From: an uncultured Verrucomicrobiota bacterium
GTDB lineage: Bacteria; Verrucomicrobiota; Verrucomicrobiia; Limisphaerales; UBA9464
Assembly (NCBI GenBank): GCA_903835555.1
Contig: CAILNN010000333.1
Coordinates: 1 to 43,952 of the forward strand
Length of the DNA stretch: 43,952 bases
Direction: 5' to 3'
Below, piece after piece: positions 8,252-17,194 of this stretch (its first letter is position 1; each line of letters begins with the position of its first letter). The notes under the pieces were generated by a model, which was given only the letters and a program-made list of their open reading frames with translations, had not been told where the DNA came from and searched no databases. A program made the translations under genes and the position numbers.

Positions 8252-8335
8252 GCACCCTATGGTTGATTGTTGCCCCTGCAAGGTCGCCCATTTCTTGACT
8301 TGTAGTGCCGTCGCTATGAGCTTGGGAGGACTGCT

Positions 8336-8851
8336 ATGCAATGCCAAGTTTGTAAAAAGGCGCAAGCGAAGGTCCACTACACCCAGATTCACGAAAACCA
8401 AATGAAGAAGGTGGACCTCTGCGACGCCTGCGCGAAGGAAAACGGGATAAACGATCCGGCATCGTTTGCCCTGACAGAAATTGTATTGGGTCTGGGGGCG
8501 AGCAAGAAGCTTGAAGACGGGGGTGGCGCTCCCGGAAATGCAGGCAGCGAGGTGACCTGCATACACTGCGGTTTCACCAGCGCCGACCTCAAGAAGAGCG
8601 GTCGGCTTGGCTGTTCCGAATGCTATGGCACGTTTGCAGAGGCGCTGGAGTCACTCCTTAAGAATATGCACAAAGGAACGCAGCATCGGGGCAAGGTGCC
8701 ACCCAATGCACGACGGGCTATCGATTTGGAGGCCCGCATCCTCCAATTGGAATCCGAGCTCAAGGCGGCAATCAGTCGGGAAGACTTCGAATCCGCCGCC
8801 CAATTCCGCGACGCAATCAAGGTGGCGCGTCAGCCAGGTGCCCCAGTTTGA
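8336..8851 (+). CDS. mcsA: McsA, activator of protein arginine kinase (zinc-finger/UVR protein)
   Basis: Partner and activator of the arginine kinase McsB. The 171-residue protein has four CxxC pairs (Cys3/6, 29/32, 75/78, 93/96), making two zinc-binding modules, and a UVR (UvrB/UvrC-type) segment at about 133-165, LESELKAAISREDFESAAQFRD. This is the full McsA plan. The start ATG at 8336 has a good ribosome site, GGAGGA at 8325-8330, five bases upstream, which is rare in this window. mcsB follows in the same direction with a 57-base gap, the expected pairing. ctsR and clpC, which accompany the pair in Firmicutes, are not present in this window. Confidence 0.93.
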   Translation: MQCQVCKKAQAKVHYTQIHENQMKKVDLCDACAKENGINDPASFALTEIVLGLGASKKLEDGGGAPGNAGSEVTCIHCGFTSADLKKSGRLGCSECYGTFAEALESLLKNMHKGTQHRGKVPPNARRAIDLEARILQLESELKAAISREDFESAAQFRDAIKVARQPGAPV

Positions 8852-8908
8852 TCCAATGGAATTCTGGGCGTATTTTAAACTGAATTCAGCCACTGACCAA
8901 GACCTTCC

Positions 8909-10012
8909 ATGACGCCGATCCTCAACTTCCTGATTCCTACCACCGACGCCTGTCGGCGAAGTGGCCCGCAGGATAAGATTGTTTTCTCATCACGGGTACG
9001 GCTTGCCCGAAATCTGAGGGGTGCGCCGTTTCCCGGGCACGCCAAGAAGGTGGACCGAGTCAAAGCATTCGACCAATTGATGCCGGCTGTGTCGCGACTT
9101 CCCCAAGCCGCGCCCGACCCCTATGCCGAGTCAATGGACAAGCCGACGGCACAGGAGAAGCAGATTCTCGTTGAGCGGCACCTGATCAGCCGGGAGCATG
9201 CAACCAAGACTGCGGGCAGTGGGCTGGTCCTAAACCAGGAAGAGACCCTGTCGATCATGGTGAATGAAGAAGACCATCTCCGGATGCAATCGCTATTGCC
9301 GGGTCTTCAGTTGCACCTGGCATGGAAAGCGATTGATGAGGTCGATACCTGTTTGCAGGAGCAGGTTGAGTTCGCCTTTCATCCGCAGTACGGCTTTCTC
9401 ACCGCTTGTCCGACCAATCTGGGTACGGGAATCCGCGTCAGCGCCATGCTTCATCTGCCAGGATTGGTGTTGGCGGAACAGATCAACCAAATCATTCAGG
9501 CGGTCAGCAAACTTGGGCTGGCGGTTCGCGGGCTGTATGGTGAAGGCACCCAGGCTCTGGGAAACATTTTCCAGATATCCAATCAGCAGACATTGGGTGA
9601 GTCGGAACAGGAAATTGTCGAGCGATTGAACAAAGTTGTCCTTCAGGTGATTGACCATGAGGAAGACGCCCGAATATCCCAGTTGGAAAAGCGTCCAAAT
9701 GTATTGTTCAATCAGATCGGTCGGGCTTACGGAATTCTGTCCCACGCTCACACGATTTCATCCAACGAGACAATGAACCTCTTGAGCCTTCTTCGGCTGG
9801 GCGTAGACCTGGGTTTATTTCCCGGCACGCCCCGGACGTTGGTCGACGAGTTGTTCCTTTTGAGTCAGCCCGCTCATTTGCAATTGGGGCGGGTGGAAAA
9901 GCTGGATGCCGATCATCGGGATGTGGTGCGGGCTGAGATGCTGCGCCAGCGAGTCAAAGGCGTTTCAACACCGGACCACACCAAGACAACCGCTAAGACC
10001 GAATCTATTTAA
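8909..10012 (+). CDS. mcsB: Protein arginine kinase McsB
   Basis: Phosphagen-kinase-fold enzyme that phosphorylates arginine side chains in proteins. In Bacillus this marks proteins for ClpCP. The 367-residue protein shows SSRVRLARN at 27-35, the NEED loop at 119-122 (VNEEDHLRMQ), catalytic cysteine segment CPTNLGTG at 167-174, and near the C-terminus RDVVRA at 337-342. The last matches the RDxxRA phosphoarginine-binding motif that allosterically activates McsB, which separates it from free-guanidino kinases such as creatine kinase. The product looks cytoplasmic. It follows mcsA by 57 bases. Its targets and protease partner in this organism cannot be read from the window. Confidence 0.95.
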   Translation: MTPILNFLIPTTDACRRSGPQDKIVFSSRVRLARNLRGAPFPGHAKKVDRVKAFDQLMPAVSRLPQAAPDPYAESMDKPTAQEKQILVERHLISREHATKTAGSGLVLNQEETLSIMVNEEDHLRMQSLLPGLQLHLAWKAIDEVDTCLQEQVEFAFHPQYGFLTACPTNLGTGIRVSAMLHLPGLVLAEQINQIIQAVSKLGLAVRGLYGEGTQALGNIFQISNQQTLGESEQEIVERLNKVVLQVIDHEEDARISQLEKRPNVLFNQIGRAYGILSHAHTISSNETMNLLSLLRLGVDLGLFPGTPRTLVDELFLLSQPAHLQLGRVEKLDADHRDVVRAEMLRQRVKGVSTPDHTKTTAKTESI

Positions 10013-10112
10013 GCCGCCGGCGCAATCGTTCAACCCGGCGGTTGCGACGATGAAAAACCCGGGCGGGAGGCGGGAATGCACGATGGCCATTCGATATTCA
10101 CTTGGTTGACAA

Positions 10113-13100
10113 ATGAATAGCCAGGCTTCCTCGCCCCGCACCCGTGCGGAAATCTCAGCCATCCCAGTTGCGGAATCTTCCGCAAACCTGTTTGCGGCGA
10201 TTGTTTCGTCGCCGTGGCTGTGTGTTTTGCTGACGGCTGGTTCCTACTTTTTGGCAGCAACCGTCTCGTACTATCTATCGAATCACAATCGATACGACCT
10301 TCAATTTTGGCTCGCGGGTGGGTTAAGCGTGGGCATTCTGCTGATGACGCCGCCTTCGCGCTGGCGATGGAATGTCGCCGGGATCGTTATCGCTGAACTG
10401 GCTTTCAATCTTTTTGTGACACCCACCATCACGTGGTATTGGGTCCCGATGACGGCAACCAACACCGCCTGCGGTCTCCTGGGTGCCTGGCTCATCAAAC
10501 GATTCGTACCCATTGAGAAGGGCTTATATTCTCTTGGAAACCTGTTTGGCGTCATCTTGCTCGGTGGGATGATTCCTTTCCTTTTTTCGGCACTCGTCGG
10601 GACCTGGATTTCGACAAGAGTCGGCGCTCGAGAAACTTTCTGGAACATTTGGATTAAGTGGTATCTGAGCGATCTGCTTGGGGTTATTCTGATCACGCCG
10701 ATGGTTCTTCCGTCCAATCCCAATTCCCGAACGTCGGCGAGACTTAAATCCCGCTGGGGTTCGGCTGAGGCAGTCTTGTTATTGGTCACGGTCAGCCTGG
10801 CGGTTTACCATTTAATTTCTTCACCCTCATTTCAGATCTTGGGCGTTTTCTATCTGATTTATCCATTTGTATTGTGGGCATCCATTCGGTTTGGGCGAAG
10901 GTCGGTGGCTTTGGTGAATCTATCGATCGCACTGATGGTGGGTGTACTTTCGGTGGAAAAGGGGCCCGGCACCCAACCCTCTTCGCCAAATGCCACCTTG
11001 AGACGGGATATGGCCATTCAAGTGCAGGCAGGATTGGGATTGCTGGCATTTTTTGGGCTGGTGCCTGCCATCGTTATCGCGAATCAACGACAGACCGAGA
11101 GTGCGTTACGTGCGAGTGAGGAGATTTGGAAATTTGCCCTTGAAGGGGCTGGTGATGGGGTCTGGGACTGGAGGATTTCCGAAAATCGAATCATCCGTTC
11201 CAGCCGGTGGAAACAAATGCTGGGATACGCCGATGATGAAGTGGGTGAGGATGTCAATGAATTCACCGGACGCGCTGACCCCGACGATTTAGTGCGGGCG
11301 ATGAAGGTCCTGAATACCTATTTTGAAGGCAAGACCCCGACCTATTCCGACGAGTTGCGCCTCAAACACAAAGATGGCTCCTGGCGCTGGATATTAACTC
11401 GGGGAATGGTGATCAGTCGAGACGCGACGGGACGCCCAATGCGCATGATCGGGACCCATGCGGACATTACAGCCCGAAAGCAAGTCGAAGTAGAAATGCT
11501 GGAGACCAATCGCCGCCTTCAAGCTGCCACCGAATCCGCCGAACAATTGGCCGAAGAGGTCAAGCGGGCCAGCGCGGCAAAGAGCGAGTTTCTGGCTTCC
11601 ATGAGTCATGAAATTCGAACGCCGTTAAACGGCATCATCGGTTTTATAAATTTAATTTTAGACACTTCCATCACGCGAGAACAACGTGACTATGCCCTGG
11701 CGGTGCAACGGAGCGGGGTGAATTTGTTGACGATCATCAATGATATTCTTGACCTATCCAAGATAGAGGCCGGGAAAATGACCCTGGAGATCAGTTCCTA
11801 TGATTTGGTCGAATCTTGCCGGGAGGTCATTGATCTGACGATTGCGCAGTCCCGCAGAAAGGGAATTGAGATGATTCTGGATTGCGATTTGGGCGCGGCC
11901 ATGGCGTTGGCTGACTTGGGTCGGCTACGTCAAGTCCTGTTAAACCTGGTCGGCAACGCGATCAAGTTCACCGACAGGGGAAGGGTGATTATTGAAGTCA
12001 ATGATTTTACCAACCACCAGAACTCTGGAAGCTTTTATACCGTTCGTATCGTCGACACCGGAATCGGCATTGCACCGGCACATTTGCCGCTCCTGTTCCA
12101 AAAATTTACCCAGGCGGACAGCTCCTCGACCCGTCGGCACGGTGGAACTGGCTTGGGGTTGGCCATCTGCAAAAGTCTTGTCACATTGATGGGCGGCGAA
12201 ATCGGCTGCTCAAGCGAACTGAACCAAGGATCAACTTTTTGGTTCACGCTGCCCCGCAGTCCATCGCCACCGCAAGCAAAACCACGGTTGGCCTTAAAAC
12301 CGATGCGGGTTCTCCTCGTCGCCCAACCCGATGCCCGAAGCAAGGTTTTGCATAGCATCCTTTCTCGGCATGGAATTGAAGTGCGTTCAGTTGAGACCCC
12401 ACGCCACGGCTGGGAAACACTCCAAGACGCGTTTACGCGCAGGAACCCGATCCATGCGGTCCTGTATGACGCATTTCTCCCGCTATTCACGTACGACGAA
12501 CAGTCACGGTTGCTTTTTAATTCGGCGGAACGAAGTCGGGTTCGAATGGTGGGACTGGATTCGGGAGAGATGCTTGAGCTTGGCCAGGCGAATTCGACTT
12601 TTGCACCCGATGCCATTATCCAACTGCCGATTACGCGACCTGAAGTGCTTTTGTCGGCACTCGGGCTGGATACCTCTACAGCTCAAATTCTTGCTCCCCC
12701 AATGCCGACTGACCCGACCGCTCTGCCGACTCCAGATTTAGGGCCGGTGTCGTCAACGGAAAATAGGGGTCAGACGCGGGTATTGCTGGTCGAGGATAAT
12801 CCCGTCAACCAACTGCTGGCAGCGCGACTGCTGGAAAAGATTGGTTGCCGCGTAGACGTGGCGGCAAACGGGAAGGAGGGGGTTGCCTTGACTGAAAGAT
12901 TTTCGTACGACGTTGTGTTCATGGATTGGCAGATGCCCGAAATGGACGGCCTAGCAGCCACCCAAGCCATACGGCTGAGGGAATCCAAGGCTCCGTCGAT
13001 GGCTGGTACGCCCCCACGGCGGCTCCCGATTATCATTCTCACCGCCAACGCGATGGCCGGCGATCGCGAAAAGTGCCTGGCATCAGGGGCAGATAATTAC

Positions 13101-13163
13101 CTTTCAAAGCCGTTCTTGCCCGAGGATTTGCGTCGCCTCCTGGAACAATATAAACCGGCTTAA
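10113..13163 (+). CDS. MASE1-domain hybrid sensor histidine kinase with two receiver domains
   Basis: Membrane-bound sensory kinase of 1016 residues. In order: a MASE1-type region with about eight membrane spans (about 35-320); a PAS/PAC sensor (about 335-460, with DGVWDWRI and HADITARK); a HisKA domain with phospho-acceptor His499 in MSHEIRTPLNG; an HATPase domain with N-box Asn615 (GNAIKFTDRG), DTGIGI and GTGLGLAI; a receiver-like domain (about 730-850); and a canonical receiver (about 888-1010) with EDN, phospho-acceptor Asp938 in FMDWQMPEMDG, and the late lysine in LSKPF. The first receiver lacks the leading acidic pair (VAQP instead of V-DD) and the lysine, so it is probably a pseudo-receiver. 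There is no partner regulator next door. The signal sensed is unknown. Confidence 0.92.
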   Translation: MNSQASSPRTRAEISAIPVAESSANLFAAIVSSPWLCVLLTAGSYFLAATVSYYLSNHNRYDLQFWLAGGLSVGILLMTPPSRWRWNVAGIVIAELAFNLFVTPTITWYWVPMTATNTACGLLGAWLIKRFVPIEKGLYSLGNLFGVILLGGMIPFLFSALVGTWISTRVGARETFWNIWIKWYLSDLLGVILITPMVLPSNPNSRTSARLKSRWGSAEAVLLLVTVSLAVYHLISSPSFQILGVFYLIYPFVLWASIRFGRRSVALVNLSIALMVGVLSVEKGPGTQPSSPNATLRRDMAIQVQAGLGLLAFFGLVPAIVIANQRQTESALRASEEIWKFALEGAGDGVWDWRISENRIIRSSRWKQMLGYADDEVGEDVNEFTGRADPDDLVRAMKVLNTYFEGKTPTYSDELRLKHKDGSWRWILTRGMVISRDATGRPMRMIGTHADITARKQVEVEMLETNRRLQAATESAEQLAEEVKRASAAKSEFLASMSHEIRTPLNGIIGFINLILDTSITREQRDYALAVQRSGVNLLTIINDILDLSKIEAGKMTLEISSYDLVESCREVIDLTIAQSRRKGIEMILDCDLGAAMALADLGRLRQVLLNLVGNAIKFTDRGRVIIEVNDFTNHQNSGSFYTVRIVDTGIGIAPAHLPLLFQKFTQADSSSTRRHGGTGLGLAICKSLVTLMGGEIGCSSELNQGSTFWFTLPRSPSPPQAKPRLALKPMRVLLVAQPDARSKVLHSILSRHGIEVRSVETPRHGWETLQDAFTRRNPIHAVLYDAFLPLFTYDEQSRLLFNSAERSRVRMVGLDSGEMLELGQANSTFAPDAIIQLPITRPEVLLSALGLDTSTAQILAPPMPTDPTALPTPDLGPVSSTENRGQTRVLLVEDNPVNQLLAARLLEKIGCRVDVAANGKEGVALTERFSYDVVFMDWQMPEMDGLAATQAIRLRESKAPSMAGTPPRRLPIIILTANAMAGDREKCLASGADNYLSKPFLPEDLRRLLEQYKPA

Positions 13164-13233
13164 TCGGGCTGTTTTCGTACGGTAATCCTGGGATGGAATC
13201 GTTGAGGATTTCGTTCAATCGTCTGTTTGAATC

Positions 13234-13267
13234 AATTGTTTGACACAATTCAATACGAACCTAACTT
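13234..13267 (+). promoter_or_regulatory. Candidate sigma70-type promoter with overlapping palindrome, upstream of the ABC exporter operon
   Basis: TTGACA at 13240-13245 and TAACTT at 13262-13267 are separated by 16 bases. A perfect palindrome, AATTGT-TTGAC-ACAATT (13234-13250), covers the -35 hexamer, so a repressor could act there. The first gene of the exporter starts 48 bases after the -10. Confidence 0.45.
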
Positions 13268-13315
13268 TCTTCACTTGTGATCAAGGTCGGTTAGCGATCT
13301 GGGTTACCGGTTGTT

Positions 13316-14299
13316 ATGCGCCGCCGAATTGTCCTATCTCTCCTCCTAGTGACCGCCGTTTTGTTGGTTCTTGGTTGGCGAAGCTGGAAAGCATCGCGAC
13401 CGGAGGGCGATCTTGTGCTTTATGGCAATATTGACATCCGCGAAGTCAACCTTGGATTTCGAGTGGCCGGAAAGGTTCGGGATGTTCGCAAAGATGAAGG
13501 TGACAGCGTTCAGCCAGGAGATGTGTTGGCTCGTTTGGATGACGAACCCTTCATCCGCGAAATGGAAGAGGCGGCAGCGCAAGTGTCTACCGCAGAAGCG
13601 CGTCTGGCCCAGCTTCAGCGTGGATTTCGCCCGGAGGAAATCGCTCAAGGAACGGCTTTGTTAAATGAGCGGGAAGCCACTTTGACCAATGCAGACCGGG
13701 TTCGACTTCGAAAGCAGGACTTGGCTACCCGGCGGGTGGTACCGACCCAGGAACTCGATGATGCCAATGCGGCTTATGGCGAGGCTGAAGCGCGTCGGAA
13801 TTCGGCCAAAGCCGCTTTAACATTACTAAATGCCGGGTACCGAGCCGAGGAGATCGCGCAAGCGGCCGGAGATTTGGCGCGATCACGAGCCCAACTTGCC
13901 TCCGCAAGACTGAGGCTGGAAGATACGGTTCTAAAGGCAGCAGAGGCGGGAACCGTGATGACCCGATCAGTTGAATCCGGTGCCATTGTCCAAGCGGGAA
14001 CGTCAGTAATCGGTCTATCGTTAAATCGTCCGGTTTGGGTACGGCTTTACGTTCACGAACCGGAACTTGGGTTGATACGACCGGGCCGAAAAGTGCGAAT
14101 TTACACCGACTCCCGCCCGGACAAACCCTATGAAGCTCAGATAGGCTTCATATCCGACCGCGCGGAATTTACTCCGAAAAACGTGGAAACCACGGAACTC
14201 AGAACCCAACTGGTTTATCGCCTCCGAGCGGTGGTAAACCAGCCGGACGACGGATTGCGGCAGGGGATGCCGGTTACCGCTCGAATCGAAAGACACTGA
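13316..14299 (+). CDS. HlyD/YbhG-type periplasmic adaptor (membrane fusion protein)
   Basis: Adaptor of a tripartite or ABC-type exporter, anchored in the inner membrane by an N-terminal helix (about residues 5-22). The 327-residue protein has the split biotinyl-lipoyl-like halves: IDIREVNLGFRVAGKV, then DSVQPGDVLARLDD before, and LKAAEAGTVMTRSVESGAIVQAG after, a long alpha-helical hairpin (about 85-205). The hairpin contains two similar GxRxEEIAQ segments, the repeat seen in YbhG and related adaptors. ATG at 13316 lies just before the membrane helix. The ATPase gene begins five bases after the stop, so the genes are one operon. The substrate is unknown; YbhGFSR relatives export drugs or cations. 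Confidence 0.9.
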   Translation: MRRRIVLSLLLVTAVLLVLGWRSWKASRPEGDLVLYGNIDIREVNLGFRVAGKVRDVRKDEGDSVQPGDVLARLDDEPFIREMEEAAAQVSTAEARLAQLQRGFRPEEIAQGTALLNEREATLTNADRVRLRKQDLATRRVVPTQELDDANAAYGEAEARRNSAKAALTLLNAGYRAEEIAQAAGDLARSRAQLASARLRLEDTVLKAAEAGTVMTRSVESGAIVQAGTSVIGLSLNRPVWVRLYVHEPELGLIRPGRKVRIYTDSRPDKPYEAQIGFISDRAEFTPKNVETTELRTQLVYRLRAVVNQPDDGLRQGMPVTARIERH

Positions 14300-14303
14300 A
14301 CCG

Positions 14304-16052
14304 ATGGGAACCGATCCAACACCGTCGACTATCCGCACGGACCCGGTGGTGGAAATCCGTCAACTACAAAAATTATTTAAGAAAACCGCCAAACCGGCGA
14401 TTGAGACCCTGACGATGGTCATTCGCCCGGGGAAAGTCACTGGTTTGGTGGGTCCCGATGGAGCTGGCAAGACCACGCTTCTGCGCCTTCTGGCGGGACT
14501 TTTGCATCCTACATCCGGAACCGTGCGGGTGATGGGATTGGACCCCATTACCGACGCCGAAAAGGTTCGGTCCATCATCGGCTATATGCCTCAAAAATTC
14601 GGCTTATACGAGGATTTGACGGTGCTGGAGAATCTGGAGCTATATGCCGCCCTACGCAATGTCGTTGGTGAGCGCCGCGAGTCGGATTTTTCGCGCTTGT
14701 TGGCGTTCACTGATTTGAAGACATTCACCGAACGTCGAGCGGGAAAGCTCTCAGGTGGAATGAAGCAAAAACTGGGGCTTGCCTGCACCTTATTGGGTAC
14801 TCCCCAAATTCTCTTGCTGGACGAGGCGAGCGTGGGTGTGGACCCGATTTCGCGGCGGGAGCTTTGGCGGATGGTCCAGGTGTTGGTAGATGGCGGACTG
14901 GCCGTGGTCTGGAGCACGGCCTACCTGGACGAGGCGGAACTGTGTGCCGAAGTATTGCTTCTCCACGAAGGTCGGCTGCTTTTTGACGGTCCTCCATCCC
15001 AACTGACCGATCGGGTCAAAGGCCGTTGCCGATTGATTCGCGACATTTCGGGCAGTCGGCGGCAGGTGTTATCACGCGTTCTCCGCTGTGGGAGCGTAAT
15101 GGACGGGGTTGTTCAGGGGCGCAATGTCCGGATTCTCTTGAAGAAGGGCTCGGAGGAGGCGGACCTAAGTCAGGTCGATCTGGGCGCGTCCGCAAGGATC
15201 GACGTGGGAGCAGCCCGATTTGAGGATGGATTCATCGATATTCTTGGCGGAGGACCCGGAGGAGACTCCGTCCTGGCGGAACATATTCCACGTGTACCGC
15301 ACGCCGCGGAGGTGGTCATTGAAGCCCGGGCTCTGACGAAGCGTTTTGGAGACTTCACAGCTGCGGATCACATTGATTTTAGTGTTCATGGCGGTGAAAT
15401 ATTTGGACTTCTTGGTCCCAATGGAGCGGGCAAATCGACCACCTTCAAAATGATGTGTGGACTTCTCGTTCCAACGTCAGGGATCGCGACGGTGATGGGC
15501 ATTGATCTCAAGCGGAGCGCGAGTGAAGCCCGGCAACGGATCGGCTACATGGCCCAAAAATTCTCTCTTTATGGAAGTCTAACGGTTCGCCAAAATCTTC
15601 TTTTTTTTGCGGGGATTTATGGATTGCAAGGGGATCGGAAGCGGGAAGCAATCGATCAAATGATTCGGGTGTTTGCCTTTGAACCGCTGGTGAACGTCAT
15701 CGCCGACACCCTACCTTTGGGCTTCAAACAACGGCTCGCGCTAGCCTGTGCAGTGATGCATGAACCGCCGATCTTATTCTTGGATGAACCGACCTCCGGG
15801 GTCGATCCCATCACACGTCGGGAATTTTGGACGCACATCAATGGGGTCGTGGAAAAAGGGGTGACGGTGATGGTAACAACCCATTTCATGGATGAAGCGG
15901 AGTATTGCGATCGGATTGGATTGGTTTATCGGGGTAAGTTGATCGCAGCGGGAACTCCGGATGAATTGAAGGAAAAGGCCGCCCGTCCTGGACTCGAGGA
16001 CCCGACCATGGAGGACGCATTCATTGAATTGGTTCAAGGATATTCAGCCTAA
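14304..16052 (+). CDS. ybhF: Tandem ABC transporter ATP-binding protein, YbhF type
   Basis: Two ATPase domains in one 582-residue polypeptide, as in YbhF. Domain 1 has Walker A GPDGAGKTT (50-58), signature LSGGMKQKL (149-157) and Walker B LLLDEAS (170-176). Domain 2 has GPNGAGKST (about 371-379), a divergent signature LPLGFKQRL (about 470-478) and ILFLDEPTSGVD (about 490-501). The LPLG form of the second signature is typical of this family. Domain 1 has Ala-Ser after the catalytic glutamate where Pro-Thr is usual. It is encoded between the adaptor and the two permease genes and powers this exporter. Confidence 0.93.
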   Translation: MGTDPTPSTIRTDPVVEIRQLQKLFKKTAKPAIETLTMVIRPGKVTGLVGPDGAGKTTLLRLLAGLLHPTSGTVRVMGLDPITDAEKVRSIIGYMPQKFGLYEDLTVLENLELYAALRNVVGERRESDFSRLLAFTDLKTFTERRAGKLSGGMKQKLGLACTLLGTPQILLLDEASVGVDPISRRELWRMVQVLVDGGLAVVWSTAYLDEAELCAEVLLLHEGRLLFDGPPSQLTDRVKGRCRLIRDISGSRRQVLSRVLRCGSVMDGVVQGRNVRILLKKGSEEADLSQVDLGASARIDVGAARFEDGFIDILGGGPGGDSVLAEHIPRVPHAAEVVIEARALTKRFGDFTAADHIDFSVHGGEIFGLLGPNGAGKSTTFKMMCGLLVPTSGIATVMGIDLKRSASEARQRIGYMAQKFSLYGSLTVRQNLLFFAGIYGLQGDRKREAIDQMIRVFAFEPLVNVIADTLPLGFKQRLALACAVMHEPPILFLDEPTSGVDPITRREFWTHINGVVEKGVTVMVTTHFMDEAEYCDRIGLVYRGKLIAAGTPDELKEKAARPGLEDPTMEDAFIELVQGYSA

Positions 16053-16060
16053 GGAACACC

Positions 16061-17188
16061 GTGCCGCAGTCATTTTCCCAACGCCGTTTTTTGGCCCTGT
16101 GCCGCAAGGAGACACTGCAAATCGTGCGAGATCCGAGCAGTCTGTTAATCTCGGTAATTCTTCCCTTGGTCATGTTGGTAATTTTTGGATATGGCCTGAA
16201 CCTGGACGCCAATCGTATACGGGTGGGACTGGTCTTGGAAGACCAGGGAGACGAGGCCCGGGAGTTTGCCTCTGAATTGGTGGGTTCACGATACTTCACC
16301 GTGGTTTCGGGGCCGAGACTTGAAATGACCCAGGCACTCGCCAATGGGAAGGTGCGGGGGGTGTTGGTTCTGGCTTCTGACTTTGGCAGGCGCACGCTCC
16401 TGCATCCGGGGGAGGCTCCGATCCAGATTCTGACCGACGGGGCCGAACCCAATACGGCAAGTTTTGTTGAAAATTATGTGGAGGGAGCCTGGAAGGTTTG
16501 GCAACAACACCGGGCCAACCAACGGGGTCTTCCCATGCCGACGTCGATGGACGTTGAAGCACGATTTTGGTTTAACCCGTCGGCCAAGAGCCGAAACTAC
16601 CTCATTCCTGGATCGATCACCATCATCATGACCGTAATCGGGGCTTTGTTAACATCGCTCGTGGTGGCTCGTGAATGGGAGCGGGGTACGATGGAAGCCC
16701 TCCTCGCGACTCCGATGACTCGGGCGGAGTTTCTTCTGTCGAAAATCCTCCCCTATTACGGTCTCGGCATCCTTTCGCTTTTGGTCTGCGTGGCGGCGGC
16801 CATTTTTATTCTTGGAGTTCCGTTTCGAGGGTCCGTTGGGGCGTTGCTGCTGGTGGGCACGGTATTCCTCTTGAGCAGCCTGGGGATGGGGTTGCTGTTA
16901 TCGACATTGACCCGCAATCAGTTCAATGCGGCCCAGGCGGCGCTCAATGCAGCGTTTATGCCTGCGATGATGCTCTCGGGCTTTATCTACGAGATTCGGA
17001 GCATGCCCCTCATCGTCCAGGCGGTCTCGCGCCTGATCCCGGCCCGCTACTTTGTCACCTCCATGCAAACGCTATTTCAGGCCGGCGACGTCTGGCCAGT
17101 GCTGGTCCTCGACCTATTCTATCTATCCATCGCGGCCATCTATTTTCTTGGAATGACTTGGCGGAAAACAGCCCGCAGCCTGGACTAG
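16061..17188 (+). CDS. ybhS: ABC-2 type permease, YbhS-like
   Basis: Inner-membrane permease half of the exporter, 375 residues. The first helix (about 20-45) is followed by a large periplasmic domain (about 50-180) and then five C-terminal helices. SLVVAREWERGTMEALLATP is the conserved ABC-2 coupling-helix segment, and FNAAQAALNAAFMPAMMLSGFIYE matches the ABC2_membrane_3 family. I start it at GTG 16061, eight bases after the ybhF stop; no ATG gives the full first helix. The ybhR-like partner follows in the next seven bases. Confidence 0.92.
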   Translation: MPQSFSQRRFLALCRKETLQIVRDPSSLLISVILPLVMLVIFGYGLNLDANRIRVGLVLEDQGDEAREFASELVGSRYFTVVSGPRLEMTQALANGKVRGVLVLASDFGRRTLLHPGEAPIQILTDGAEPNTASFVENYVEGAWKVWQQHRANQRGLPMPTSMDVEARFWFNPSAKSRNYLIPGSITIIMTVIGALLTSLVVAREWERGTMEALLATPMTRAEFLLSKILPYYGLGILSLLVCVAAAIFILGVPFRGSVGALLLVGTVFLLSSLGMGLLLSTLTRNQFNAAQAALNAAFMPAMMLSGFIYEIRSMPLIVQAVSRLIPARYFVTSMQTLFQAGDVWPVLVLDLFYLSIAAIYFLGMTWRKTARSLD

Positions 17189-17194
17189 CGCATC

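Noticed and set aside
10014..10041. CCGCCGG/CCGGCGG inverted repeat after mcsB
   Set aside because: The 7-bp stem has a 14-base loop and no T-run, so it was not called a terminator.
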